From NCBI GenBank assembly GCA_025765615.1, contig JAIVFJ010000126.1, positions 62,001 to 126,000 of the forward strand: a DNA stretch of 64,000 nt, given 5' to 3'. Positions 31,091 to 43,761 of this stretch are shown here, piece after piece. The notes beneath the pieces were generated by a model. That model was not told where the DNA came from. It did not search any database and saw only the letters and a program-made list of their open reading frames with translations. Position numbers and translations under genes: made by a program. The stretch is from Zopfochytrium polystomum. Lineage: Eukaryota > Chytridiomycota > Chytridiomycetes > Chytridiales > Chytridiaceae. Numbering within the stretch: the stretch's first letter is position 1; each line of letters opens with the position of its first letter.

Positions 31091-33664
31091 TCACCCGAGC
31101 AGGTCGTAGGCAATGCAGTAGCACTCCTCCAGCAGCGCCTTGAGCACCGCCTGCCCGCGGACCGGCGCGCCGAGGCCGCCGCCACCTGCTTCGCCTTCGC
31201 CGTCTTCACCGTCCGCAGCCACAAACGCGCCGTCCGCGTCGCGCATCGCGTCAATCTCGTCCAGCGCCGCAACCTGCGTGCGCAGCTCCAAGCGGTCCGC
31301 CGCCGCCGCCTCGTCCGCGGCCCACTCGCGGCGCCACCTCATGGCCGCCTCCTCTTTCCCCTCCTCTTTCTGCTCCCTCGTGGGACCACCGGCCTGCCCC
31401 GTAGCCCCTGTCTGGCCCGCGGCAACCGACGCCGCCCACTGCGCGGCAAGGTGCTGGTTGCGTCGGTTCCGCAGGCGCGTCAGCGCGTCGCGGATTCGCG
31501 CCAGCCGCGCGCGCGTCGGCGCCAGCCGCGGGTCGACGGGGTCGACCGCGCCGACGGCCGCGCCAATCAGCCCGAGCCCCGACCGCAGCACCGACGCCAG
31601 CCGCACCGCCGGCGCCGTCAGCTGCAGCTGCAGCGGCGGCCGCGGCTCAACCTTTTCGCTGCCGCCGCCGCCGCCGCCGTCGTTTTCCGTCTCGTGCCGC
31701 GGGGGCCGCGCTGGTCGCCGCCGCAATGGTGGTGGTGGTGGCGGCAGCGCCGCCGGCCAGCGTTCCGCGCAGCGCCGTGAACCCGGCAAACAGCGTGTCG
31801 GCCAGCGAGTGCAGCGCAGGGCCGGTACCCAGCAGGTCCGCGTAGCCCGGCTTCGCGGGTGCGGAGGCGGCGGCGTCAGAGCCACCTGTCGGCACCGGCT
31901 TGCCGCCATCGTCCTTGTCCTGAGGTACCCTCTGGCGGAACGTGAACGCGCGGCGGCCACCGACCGCGAGCGCATCGTCTTCTTCCTCCTCCTCCGCCTC
32001 CTCCTCGGCGGGGGCGGCCGTTGCAGAGGCGGTTGCGGAGGTTGCGGCCGCGCGCGCGGTCCTGCGGTCGCCAGTGACAAAGGCGAGGCCGAGCAGTGCG
32101 TCGCGGACGGCGGCGACGCGGTCGGTCACGGCCAGCAGGACGGACGAAGAGTTGGACGGCGCAGCGGCGGTCGAAGCGTCTGCCGTCGTCGTCGCCGCCG
32201 CCGCCGCCGTCGTCGTCGTTGCCGTGCGCGGGCGGTCCGGCGCGCGCCGGGTTTCGAGCTCGACGAGGCACTCGTGGACGAGGTCGTACCCTTCGTTGAG
32301 TAACTCGGACAGGATCGCCTGGCCCTCCACAACCACGGCCGCCGCCGTCGCGCCCAGTCCCGCCGCGACAAACTTGCCGTCGACGCGTGCGGCGTCGACC
32401 GCGTCCAGGCGAGCCTGGAGGTCGCGGAGGTCGGCGGGGTCTACTGCATCGTCGTCGTCGTCGTTTTCGGCGCCGTCGCGGCCGGGACTCGCGAGGGCGG
32501 CCCTGAACGCGCGGAGCGCCGCGACAATGTTTTCCAAACGGATCTGGGTGCTGTAGAGGGACGGGTGGACCGAGACTTCGGCCTCCTGGATCTTGCGGAC
32601 CAGGCGGTGGCACCGGGCCAGGAGGTTCGAGAGCAGCGCCTGGCCGCCGGGGACCTCGTCTGCGGCGGCGACGGCGCCGTTGGTGATGGAATTGCGAGCG
32701 CCCTTCCATGCGGCCGCGGCCTCGGCGCTGTAAAAGCGGCCCTCGACCACATGCCGGTTTTCGACGGCGTGCAGTGCGTCCTGCAGACGCCAGAGCTCTT
32801 GCTCGAGGTCGCGGACTTCAAAGGACAGGTCTTCGACGGCGACCTTGTCTGTGCGGAGGTAGTCGTCGGTGGCCGCCTTTTGGCGGTTGGCAAGGTCCTC
32901 CAGGCTGGTGAGGATGCCGGCGAGAGCGTCGTAGGCGGGCACGAGGGTATCGTCGATACGCCAGAGAGGGCGTATGAGGGTATCAAACTGTATCCAGGTG
33001 GAGTCGATCAGCCGATTCAACTATTAGGTGGTGGTGGTTGGTGGGTGGGTGGGTAAATACGACAGTTTATCAGTTAAGATTTGCCCATGCGGCCCACAGA
33101 GGGAAAAGCCAACGCCATAGAACCCACCTGGGCCTTTTCCCGGTCCAGTCGTGCCACCGCGGCCTCGTACTCCAAGTTGGCCCTCCACGTGCGTTCCGCC
33201 AACGCCTGCACGTCGGCAAAGGACGGATCCCCGCGGCGGCGGAGCCGCCCAATTTCCTTGTTGAGGGCGACGATGTGGGCGCGGACAGGGGCGACGGCTG
33301 CGGATGAGCCGTGGAGCGGCGGGAACGAGAGGGCCATAGAGGTGGGCGACGACGGGGACGAGAACGAGTAGAGCGAGGAGGAGGAGGAGGAGGACGACGC
33401 GGCGGTGGCTGCTACGGAGGACGAGGACGGTGGGGCGTGGTAGTAGTGGTACTGTGCGGCGGGGGCGGCGGTGGTGGTGGTGGTGGCGGTGGCGGGTGTG
33501 GAGAGGCGGGCGAGCGGAGGCGCGGCCAGCAGCGTCGAGGACGAGGAGGACAGCGACGGCGGCGGGTTTCCGTCGGCGGCAGCCTTGAGGGAGGAGAGAG
33601 AAGGGGTGTGGGTGGTGGTGGTGGTCGGGGTCCGGCCGATGCTTGGTGGGGCGGCGGCGGACAT
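31091..33664 (-). CDS. DUF2408-like fungal protein, two exons
   Basis: Exon 33664-33128 and exon 33020-31091, with a 107-bp intron in phase. After a Ser/Ala-rich N-terminus and a helical stretch (VRAHIVALNKEIGRLRRRG) come three related helical repeats: VEGRFYSAEA with GGQALLSNLLARCHRLV; VDGKFVAAG with EGQAILSELLNEGYDLVHE; and DGAFVAAD with RGQAVLKALLEECYCIAYDLL at the C-terminus. The VDGKF ... GQAxLxxLLxECYxL pattern is what I remember from the fungus-restricted DUF2408 family, whose function is unknown; a profile search is needed. The C-terminal part is reached only if one base is removed near a G5 run at 31701-31705, since two overlapping frames carry the two halves. The total would be about 821 residues. 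Confidence 0.75.
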
Positions 33665-34893
33665 ATGGCGGGGGGAAAGAAGCGTCGAACGGTTAAGTCA
33701 AGCTTGCTTGAGAGGAGGAGGGAGGATGGTGAGAGAGAGAGTGTGTGTGTGTGTGAGTGTGCGAGTGAGCGAGTGCGTGGTTGTGGTTGGGAGTCTCTGC
33801 TATGAATACAATATTCGATGTCGAGAGAGATGCGCGTGTAGACGATTTATCAGGGGATTCTGCCGGAGAGGAGAGGAAGAGAGAGAGAGGAAGGAGAGAG
33901 AGAGACAGAGAGGCAGACAGACGGAGTGAGTGAGCGAGACAGACAGGCCATCTCCATCAACAGTCACGAAGACTCGTCACCCTCCCGCCGTGACTCACAC
34001 TGACCTGTGCGATTGCGCGAGCGAAAAACGTCCAATGACGACGACAAGCTTTCCGACCTGTTCTCCTTTCCTTTGTTTCTTTCTGTTTTTTAATGTCGAG
34101 GAACAAACCAGAGGGTTCCACAAAGATCGTGAACATGCAGAAGGGTAGGGCAGAGACAGGCCTGGGGAAAGGCAAGCGGTAGGAAAGGGCCGCAGTAAAA
34201 CCGCACGCAGTCAAAAAAAATCACAAAAACGAAAGAACGGGAGAACAGAAGAACAAGAACAGGAGGAACGGAAAAAAAAAAAGAAAAAAAAAAGGCTGAA
34301 GCTAAAGCCTGAGTTGGTTGGCACAAACAGACAAGAGACGAAGGGAGTGAAGTAAGGCTTAAAATAAAAAAAAAAAGACGCTGCCTAAACACGCGCACGA
34401 CGGGGGAGAACAAAACGCAGAAACGACAAACGAAAGTGAGCCGGACAGAGGGGAAAAGGTGGAACCACTCAAGCGCACATGAAAAAATAGGGATTACGAG
34501 TGAAACAAAAACGAGGTCCCGAAGCTGCGGATGGGTAATAAAAGGATTGGTACATAAGAGAGAGAGAGAGACAGAAGAAGCAATACAAAACAAAACTGGA
34601 TTGCCGGATGCGTGGCGAAACCACAAAGAAATCAAGGGTAGGATGTGCGGAGGGGGGGAGACAAGACGCAAGAGGGGGGGATGGGGGATGGCGGGGGGAA
34701 GATGGATAAGCCCCTCACCCTCACAACATAAACGTAAGATTTCTTTCGCTCTTCGTCTACTTCTAGCCTCTACTTTTTCAGACATACGAGCCGGGGCCAG
34801 CGGCGGGCGGTGGCGGCGATCGTTCTCTGGGGCTGACGGACCCCCATTACTATCGGGCAAATCCCATCCTTCCCGCCTGGCGCACCCTGCACA
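33665..34893. other. Intergenic between DUF2408-like and LRR-RhoGEF genes
   Basis: It holds GA/GT-rich tracts (about 33730-33950) and A-rich stretches around 34270-34370. On the strand of the DUF2408-like gene the GA tracts read CT. No exon is supported. Confidence 0.5.
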
Positions 34894-37800
34894 TCACGCA
34901 TCCCGCTGCAGGCTGTCCAGCGCGACGACCCACGCCTCCAGGTCCTCCATCGGTCCCCGAAAGTACGCGACCGTGTCGCCGTCTGCGAGGCGCAGGATGC
35001 CTTCGGGGCCGCCGCCGCCGCTTCCTCCAGTGTCGTTGCCGGCCACGGCGGCGACGGCGGCGGCGGCGGCGGCGCCCGTCACGTGGGCTGGGCTGCCGCT
35101 GCTGGCGCGGAACGAGGAGAAGAGCGACGCGGACGGCGGGATGGGAGACGCCGCGGACGGGGTGGGCGACGGGCCGACGGCGAGGGCGGCGTGGGGCACG
35201 AGCGGGGACGAGTTGGTGCTGCGCCCAAGGCCGGCCCACGGACCCTTTGGCCTGTGCGGCGACGGCGACGGCGACGGGGTCGGGTGGGGCAGCGGCGGGA
35301 GCGGGACGGGCGGGACAAACGCGGACGCGGAAGGCGAGGAGGTGGAGGAGGCCGGGAGCGGGAGCAGGTCGAACGAGAGGAGCGGCGCGGGGTGCTGCGG
35401 CAGCGCAAAGGGTTGCGGGCTCGAGAGGCGGACGTTCCCGCTTCCGACGGTGCCGGCCTGTTTCGGGCTGAACCCGACCGCCAAGGTGCGGACCAGGTGG
35501 TGGACCTCGGTCGGGGCTTGGTTGAGGCCCTCCGCAGGGGTTGGGCCCGGAACGGGTGTTTCGGCGCACAGGCAGAGGACGTCTGAGAACAGGAAGACGC
35601 GCAGGTCGCGACCGGAGGTGAGCTGGACACCGTGAGCGGCGAGAGGGTCGACAGAGGGGCCCGTGGTGGACAGGTTTGACGATTTCTGTTGGGCAAACTG
35701 GGCGCCTGGGGGTCCGTACGAGGGGTGGCTACCCCCCACACCGCCGGCGTTGGGACCGCCGACGGCTGCCGACGCGTGCCGCGAATAGGCGTAGAGCGAC
35801 CCGGCCGGTTGCGGCGCCTGGTCCAAGACACCGACCGGGGGTGCGCTCGCGTGCGGAAGCCAGTCCATCTCCATTCGGGTTTCGATCAGTCCTGCCACAT
35901 AAAATGGGAATACTCGATCGCGCCTGCCAGACGGAACAGCCAGCCACACGTCGATTCGGGAGCCCGTTGGAGAGCGCAGCTGGGCGCCGTGAGCTGTCGA
36001 GGAGCGGGAATCACGCTCGACAATTTTGACAAGGCGAAGTGTTCCCTCCCGCACGAAGCGGCGGGGAGGCACGTAGGGGAACAGCCGCCTTTCCAGGGCT
36101 CCAGACTCTGCCAACAGAGGTGAACCGTTACCAATTCCGAGCGCCGGCGGTCCAGGGCGGGGTCGGATCCTCTGCATAACTGAGATTGCAATGTCTCGCT
36201 GCTCCTGCTCTCGCTTCAGGTCGTTGCATGCAGCAACGCAGGCGCGAACGAGTTCAGCAGCTTTTGCCAGATCAGCACGGTCAGGGTGGTTCAGAGGGGT
36301 CGCTTCCAGGAGCTGGTCCACGAGAAGCTTGTAGCGAGGCAGTCGCTGAACGGGAAGAATGAGGTATGCCTGCAAAGAGATCTGTGAATGCGCAGGGTGG
36401 GATTTTGCTGCCTTGAGGAAATTTCGAAGGCGACGAGCAGTTCCGCGGCGCGAAGAGGCACTGAGATTGGGGCTGAGCGAAGATGCTTGGAGAAGGTGAG
36501 CGGGAAGGGTTGTTGCGTTGACTGCGCGGAAAGCGTTGCTTGATTGCAAAACTTGATCGAACTGGGCGACAAACGCGTTCGCATTGTCGAAGTTGTTGTA
36601 GTATTCCGAGTAGGCTTTCAACCGCTCGGCTGCTTTGACGAACACGGCACCAAGGGGTTGCGTTTCTTGCGAGAGCGCTAGTTCGATTGCTGGGAGTAGG
36701 ATGCTGGGCGAAAGAGGGTTTTTCAAAGGGTTAGTAGCACGAACCAAATCCCAGTGTCAGCAACGTAAAGTGAAACGGCTTTGGAACGTACTGCTTGTGA
36801 AAAGATAGCAGCAGCTTCACGTTTGAGAACAACAGCTCCGTGTCATTCTTGGTCAAAATGTCCCTCGCAGAGCCCCCTGATTCCAATGGAGTAACGTAAA
36901 TGTCATCCAGGGCCTGCAGCTCTTTGACGTAGGTTCGTTCCGTGGACAGGAATTCCGCAGCAATGTTTGCTCTTCGTGCTGGGCTCTGGCGCTTGCGAAT
37001 CTTTTCGCGTTCTCCTTCTGTGAGGCCCGGCGCATCAGGATCATCCCCAATGGAACCAGCGTGGCCAGACTCTGTCATTGACGATGATTTGCGGAGAGCC
37101 ATGAGCGACTCTGAGCGGCGGTGGCGTAGATCGCTCACAGTGCGCGGGTCGAGGTCAAGTTGGTCGCGAAGGTGGGAGAGCAGACGCTGCAGATGGCCGA
37201 AGCCAGGGTGAAGCTGTGACAGGGGAACTGCTGAATTTTGACTCCCGTTTGAGAGGACTGACGCCGGCGGGGAAGGGGCGCTGTGGGACCATTGAGAGTG
37301 CTCTTCGGGGAAACGGGGCGAAGTTGGTGCAGTGACCGACGCGATAGATTCGTTAGAGTTTCGTCGCAACGTGAAGTACCCGTTCGGGTTCTCCGAAACC
37401 TGCGGCGACCGCGACTCGGGGTTTGACTTTCGCTTTTTTAGTCGACTAGGGGATTCCAGCTGCGAAGGACCTGCAGTGCCAATTCCAGTCAGAGAACAAT
37501 GCTATTCAGAGGGAGGCACAACACTGAACTAACCCATGAGGAGACGTCTTGGTGGGGACGATTCCACAGGCGAGTCTAGACCAGCCAGTTCGAGCATCTG
37601 CGCATACTTGGACGGGTCCATCAAAATCGACTGGCGTTTCTCGTCGTCCTCCACCTCATACCCGTCCCACACGTTGCCGGCTTCGACTTCCATCGATTCT
37701 GCGGGTGGAGCTTGACCCAAGTAGATTACGTCTATCGCCGAGGGTGCTCCACCGGCTGCAACAGATCGGGAGCCGCGACGACGCAGGGTCGAAGCCGAAA

Positions 37801-40765
37801 AAGCAGCAGACATCCATCCTCCGCCTGCGCGCTGTCGTTCCGCGAAATGCTCGAGGACGCGAGTGCTAACGAGGCGGTTTGCAGCAACAAGAGGGTCGAT
37901 CAAGTACTTGCAAAGCTGAGCGTCCAGGGACGGACCGCATTTCTCAAGATCCAGCCAAGTTAGCACACCTCCGACGGCGGCAAAAGCGTGCGGGTCAGAA
38001 TCGGGGTTCGACGACGGATCTGGCACGGCGGCCTTTTTCGCCAACAACAAATCGCTACTTGTGGCGCCTGGATTCCGCCAGGCGAGCAGGCCGAGAGACG
38101 AGGGAAGCGCGCGAAGTTTGTTGTCGGACAGAAAGAGTGCACGGAGTTGGCGAAGTGTGGTAAAGAGGTCGTGGGGAAGATATGAGATTCGGTTTTTGCG
38201 CAGGTCCAACACTTCGAGCCTTGTGAGAGCTCGGAGACCAGTAAGGGAGGGACGCGATGAATTGGCCCGTGGAGACTCTGAAATATGGCGTGGCTCGACC
38301 TCTGTGAGTGAATTTCCAGAAGCGTACAGTTCCCTCAGATTTGAACAATTGCTGATGGAAAGGGGAATGTGCGGTGCCAGCCTATTGTTGGACACGTCCA
38401 AGAACACTAGATTCGGACAGTTCAGAAACAGCTCGTCTGGTAAAAAGGTCAGGGCATTGTCGTTAAGCCACAGCTGAGTGAGCTGCCTATGAAAAGTGAC
38501 GTTCGAATCGATCAGAGTCAATGCCATTGATTGCATTGGTAGGGATCGCTTCGAAGCGGTCGACGATCCAAGGCGGAATACTTTCTCAGCAGGAGGCGGC
38601 TTCTGTTCGGAAGGGACAACAGGGAGAGCAACATGAGGTCGGACGGGAGGAGCGTGTCCGTGCTGAGGAAGGCGAATATTCGCGCTGAGATCACCCACGG
38701 ACGGTGGGTTCATGGGTGGAGTGTCAGAATTAGAAGACCGGCCTTGCATCGGGTGCTCATGCCGCAAAGTAGCTTTCAATGTTGACTCTGCTTCGATCTT
38801 TGCAAGGGATGTTTGCCGCTTGGCGATTGGAGGGTTAACCTCGAGCACTACAGATGAACGATCGCTTGTGGGGGTCGACGTAACCGCGGAGTGAAACAAC
38901 CGCATTCCATCACGAGATTTGCGTGAAACCAGTTTCTTCTCAGTGCTTACGTCCCATGGAAGCTTTTCCTGCTTTGGTGAGGACTCGGTTGACATCGGTG
39001 GGGTTGGGGAAAACCCAATCGAGCGGGGCGAGACATCGTTCGGAGAAGCCAAAGCTGGCATGGGTTCCCTCAATAACGACTCGACTTGGCCAGTCTTGCC
39101 CTCCACCATTGCAAGAGCTAGCTTGTCTGTCAAAAACACCGGATCAAACTTGCTGTCTCGATGTCGACCGCGGGGTGTGGCGGAGTCCGGAGCGTCCTTC
39201 GTCATGGCTTGGACAACAGAGGGTGGCACCGAAGTTGGAGGAGCGGCAGGGAGTGCCCCGATTTTTGCCTCTGCGGGTTCAGTCGGTCTCGGTTTCAAAT
39301 CTGTCCACAGCAGCGGTGGCAGCGTGGAGCGAGCGCGAAAACCGGGAGGCCGTCCAACATAAAGAGGATAGCCATCGGCGGCCGCCTTTTTTAACTGCCT
39401 CGTTCGCCAGATGACTACTACCGCAGTGGCGGTCACGATGACGAACACCTTGAAGAGAACGCTGTTAAAGGTTTGGCCGCCTTTCCGCTTCATTTCCGTT
39501 TCCACCGCCACTGTTACGGCATCCAGTGGCTTCAAGGCTGATAATGATTCGCGGCGCCCTGCTGATCCAAAAATCCAAGACCATAACCACGAGTTCGCTG
39601 ATCCTGACGAGGGGCGGATGGATGGAGGAGTAGGGGGAGGGGGAGGGGGAGGGGGAGGGGGAAAGGATGGCTTTTGGGTGGACCGGCTCGGTCTTCCCTT
39701 GACTGGTTTCAATTGTGACGACGGTGGTGGTTGTGGTGGGGACGCTTGCTGTCTCGACGGAAGGGTGGGCTTTGGCTGTGACTTTGGTTTGGAGCCGGTG
39801 TTCGGGTTCGACCGCTTCTTCGTTGGATTGGACTTTGCACTGCCGCGTGTTGGGATGGCGCTGGGTTTCGGGTGCGGCGAGCTGTCTGTTGTGGAGCCGC
39901 TCGAAGAGGGTGGTGAGGCCTGCACAAAACCAGACACCAGGCGCAACATGGGGCCGACGGCGCCATCGGGAAATCCGCTCATCCGCAGCACCACATGCAC
40001 GACGACAGGGGCAGATGCCGCCAGCCAAGGGCGTGACCGAAGAGACTGTGCGACCGCAGTAATTACGTCAGACAACAGCGAAGAATCAGGTGGCGCCGTC
40101 AGGGGTGGCAGCGTCGACTTGGCTCGACGCACATCTGACGAAATGGACGACGATCGGGAGGCAGACATCGCCGCTAGACCAGCAGCCGAGCGCAAGCGTA
40201 TGGGCGCATTGTAGCCTATGGATTCTTGTGGTGGCGCCTGCTGTGTGGTGAGTGGAAAAAAGGTTGCAAATGCTTAGTGAAAGCCATGCGGCGTACTTCA
40301 CTCAACATGGCAAGGACACACCCGTTTGCCTTTTGCCACAGATCCAGCAGTCGAGCGCTGGTGCGTAAACGATCCAGAGGATGACGATCGTCCGGTGGGT
40401 GCTGGCGGTGAAGAAACGCTGGAGCCGGATGGATGGGCTGAAGGATGCATTTGTGGCGGGGAGGGAGTTTCGGCGAGTCTCTGCATGGAATTCGAGCCTC
40501 GAGGGGCACTACCGCTTCCAGATCGGGCAGGAGTAAGCGCCGTCGCATTGGCCGATCTGCGGGTCGCCGACAAAGGCGAATACGACGGAGGAGCGTTCGA
40601 TGCCAAAGGGGAGCGTGCCAATGGTGGAGACGCTAGCGCGGCGCCCGCAGTGGGAGGGGGAGGGGCATTGTTGTTGTTGTTGTTGTTGTTGCTGTTGTTG
40701 TTTGTGGTGGTCCGTGGCGTCGAGGCCGAGCGCGAAGCTCGCTCGGGAGAGAAAAAGAAGCTCAT
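34894..40765 (-). CDS. Transmembrane LRR-RhoGEF (DH-PH) protein, four exons
   Basis: Exons 40765-40322, 40240-37534, 37470-36792 and 36703-34894 (introns 81, 63 and 88 bp) close in phase to 1879 codons plus stop. In order: Ser/Asn-rich N-terminus with an Asn run encoded by (AAC)n; Pro-rich segments; one hydrophobic segment (SVLFKVFVIVTATAVVVIW, about 409-426) followed by basic residues, a likely membrane anchor; leucine-rich repeats (LTQLWLNDNALTFLPDELF, LVFLDVSNNRL, LEVLDLRKNRISYLP, LRALFLSDNKLRALP; about 720-900); a DH domain (EFLSTERTYVKELQAL, FHKH, LILPVQRLPRYKLLVDQLL; about 1216-1410); and a PH domain interrupted by a long Pro/Ser insertion (REGTLRLVKIVER, LRVFLFSDVLCLCAE, DLEAWVVALDSL at the end). 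DH domains exchange nucleotide on Rho GTPases, so the protein may couple LRR-mediated sensing at a membrane to Rho/Cdc42 activation (inference). Confidence 0.85.
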
Positions 40766-41038
40766 GCGACGGGGGAGGCCCTGCCGTAGCCGTCGCAACA
40801 GTCGCCGTCGTCGACGACACTCTTAGTCTCTTTTGTGCAGCCGAGCTTGTGTTTCGACGCTGTTCTTCTAGTTCTTCTGGGGTGTGGGCCAGATGGATGG
40901 AGGGGGGCGCGTCTTCGGCCTCGATGGCCGATGGGCCTTCTCTTTTCTGTCTTTTTCTTTCTTTCTTTCTTTTTCTTTCCTTTCTGGTGTTCTCTTCGTC
41001 TGGCTGGTGGGTGGGAGGTGAATACGAGACGCTCGAAT

Positions 41039-41069
<31 letters not shown>

Positions 41070-41304
41070 GGTAGTGGTAGTAGCAGTAGTAGTAGCAGTA
41101 GAAGTAGAGCAGCATTGGCAGCAGTAGTGCTTAGTTGCTGTGGTTCTCGCGGGAAGGCGAGCCAGTATGATGTGAACCGGATTGGTGAGATACCTTCGTC
41201 CGCCGCCAGCCGGAGATTCCAACGCACCAAGACCGGGCGGCACCGCCCCAATCCATCAATCAATCAATCAATCAATCAACTCAATCAAGTCGAATGTGTG
41301 CGTA

Positions 41305-41355
<51 letters not shown>

Positions 41356-41709
41356 GCCTGTCTGTGTGTCAGTCAGTCTGCCTGCCTATCAGCCACCGCT
41401 CCACATGGCAATGTGTGCCGTGTGTGTCTTGCGAGAATGAAAAGTGGGAGCAATGAAAAAAAAAAACAGAGATGGGCGGAGAGAGTCGCTTTAAAAAAAA
41501 AAAGAGGGAGAGAGACAGAGAGAGAGAGAAAGAGGGAGAGAGGGAGAGTGAGAGAGAGAATCAAAGCACCACAGCAAACACACCAAGTTTCAAAAATTAT
41601 TAGAGCCAACACGCTCTGGTTCGGCCACAAGGCCGGTATCAAAGTACGCGATTTAGTCTGAGTGTCCAATGCGCAATTGACAGGGCGGGCGAACACTGCC
41701 ACGAGAGAC

Positions 41710-41758
<49 letters not shown>

Positions 41759-42092
41759 ACGATGGAATGTGCATCTGGAACAGCCACACCGCAAGGACGC
41801 CGCTGCCCGCTGTCTTCGTGCGTGTGTGAGGTTGAAAACACTCGCGCAGACACGAACGCGAACAACAACAAAAAACACCCCAAAGAATTCGAAAAACAAA
41901 AAGAGAAAAAAAAGAAAAAAAAGAGTGAAAAAAAGCAGGCAGAGAAGCCAGCCACACTGGGGCGCTTGACTTTAAACTTTCCAGCCGGGCAATCAAATCC
42001 GTCCAACCCAACAATCAACCAATCAAACAATCAAGCAATCAGAGCTCGCGATCGCAATCCCTCCTCCACTCCCGACACCAACAACAAACAAG
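40766..42092. other. Divergent intergenic region
   Basis: It separates the minus-strand LRR-RhoGEF gene from the plus-strand DUF1748-like gene and is dense in simple repeats: AGC/AGT triplets, CAAT and TGTC tetranucleotides, and GA tracts. It must hold both promoters; no TATA box was evident. Confidence 0.5.
41039..41753. repeat. Cluster of four microsatellite types
   Basis: (AGC)n then (AGT)n at about 41039-41110, (CAAT)n at about 41252-41286, (TGTC)n at about 41303-41366 and (GA)n at about 41510-41560 and 41713-41752. Confidence 0.9.
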
Positions 42093-43272
42093 ATGCGCTT
42101 CATCCCCCTCGCCGTCGACCTGATCCTCATCTCGGTCTTTCTGGCGGCCGTAAGGAGAATCGGCAACTTTGGTAAGCTTTGGTAGCCCCCTCCCCCGCCC
42201 ACCCCCTCACACCTATCCTCTTCTTCCCTTTCCACCGGAAGGATATCAGCAGGGTGGGGGAGGGGCCGGGGGGCGGAGGGCGATGGGTTAAAACATTCGG
42301 CAGCGATCCCACGAGCGGACAATTCTGCGCCGGGTCCTCCCTTTCAACTCAAGTCCCGGAACACCCGCCCTGCTCCTAACACCGTTACTTCCCCCCAAAT
42401 CTCACCCTTCCCCCCCTCGACTGGTAGACGTCCGCACCGACCGCATCGCCAACTTCCTCCTCCGTCTCCTCCTCTCCAACCTCCTCCTCCTCGGCGACAT
42501 TGTCCTCGACACCGCGATCGCCGCCGCCGCGCAGCACGCGTGGCTATTCGAAAAGCGCGGCGACCGCGACCGCGGCACCGGGGGCGGTATCCCGCGGAGA
42601 AAGCAGAACGCGATGGACGGAGGCAGCAACGACCGGCTCGCGGTCGTGGTCGGCGGCGGCGGAGGCGGCAGCGGTGGGAACGTGGTAGGGGCGGTCGGGT
42701 ACGCGGTGGGAGCGGCGGTGACGGAAGCGATCGGGTGGGCGGCCGCCGCCGCCGCGTCCGCGGCCGGGAGCGGCGGACAGGGGTTGTCGGGCGGCGGGGG
42801 TGGTGGGAGCGGCGGCGTCGCGAAGAAGCAGCAGCTGCGCGGGGCGACCAGCGGCGGCGGCGGCGGCGGCGAGGCGGGCGCCGCGTGGATCGAGGAGCTG
42901 TCGGACTCGGACTCGGCGGCGTCGTCGTCGTCGGCGGGGGCGGCGGCGGGGCGGCGTTCGCCGGTGGTGGGGCGGAGTGGAGGCGGAGCCGGCGGCGGCG
43001 GCGGGCGCGCGGCGGGCGGCGGGGGCGGCGGGTACTCGGCGGCGGCGGGTGCTGGAGCGGGAGCGGCTTCTTTTGCAATGAGCCCGCGCAAAGGGCGCGG
43101 CGCGTCGGTGGATGGCCGGGCGGGGGGCGCGGTCGCCGGTGCGCCGGACGGCGGCGGCGGCGCCGGGCGCGTATCCGGCGGCTGCGTCAGGCGGACTTGG
43201 CGGCGGCGCTGGCGGCGTTGGTGCGTGGGAGCGGCGGGGAGGGAACGGCGTGCGCTCGTCCAGCCACGGTGA
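42093..43272 (+). CDS. DUF1748-like fungal protein with long Gly-rich tail, two exons
   Basis: Exon 42093-42171 and exon 42428-43272 are joined in phase by a 256-bp intron, giving 307 residues. The first 75 residues match what I remember of the fungus-restricted DUF1748 family: VDLILISVFLAAVRR, then after the intron RIANFLLRLLLSN, LLLLGDIVLDTAIAAA and HAWLFEKR. Family members are normally about 75-80 residues and of unknown function (some reported as mitochondrial). Here about 230 residues of Gly/Ala/Ser/Arg-rich low-complexity sequence follow, including an acidic patch (IEELSDSDS). The tail is unusual and may be genuine, or may reflect a missed intron or stop. Its last part could also be read in another frame. 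Confidence 0.75.
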
Positions 43273-43761
43273 GCAAAGGCGGGGCGCTGCGTTATTGATT
43301 TTTTTTCTCTCTTCGTGATGAGAGAAATATCTAACCCCCCAGCAATTCATTCACCCACATCTCTCGTCGGTTTGACCGCCCAGCCCGCTAACAAAAAATG
43401 CATCCCGCGCAGAGCCGTGTGCGAGGATAACGCGGGAGTGCCGTGGGAAGGGGCGAAAAGGGAAGGGGGACTCGCTTCAATTTGCCTGCAATACACCGCG
43501 CGGTGCGGGTTGCGAGCTAAGCACGATCTATTTATTCTTGTTGCGAAGGATTTGATGCAGGTTTCAAAAGCCGCGAATCGCAGTCATACCCGCTTCCCAT
43601 AATTCCGCGTCCGTCGGGCCTACTCGCAGGACAACAGCGCACTTCCCGCCACTCGTTCTAGAATGAAGAATAGAAAAATTTCGGCGGCGTCTTCGCGCTG
43701 TGGTGTCGACTTGAAAAACGAAGAAAGAGCAACAAAAAAGGGAGGGGAAAACAGAAAGAAA
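43273..43761. other. Intergenic
   Basis: Spacer between two plus-strand genes; no exon or repeat is recognised. Confidence 0.4.

Noticed and set aside
41300..41366. CRISPR-like regular repeats
   Set aside because: Units of 2-4 bp without spacers are microsatellites, and the DNA is eukaryotic.
42540..43298. Arg/Gly-rich alternative frames over the DUF1748-like tail and their minus-strand complements
   Set aside because: Stop-poor GC-rich repeats keep all six frames open; only the frame continuing from the conserved core is supported by the splice phase.
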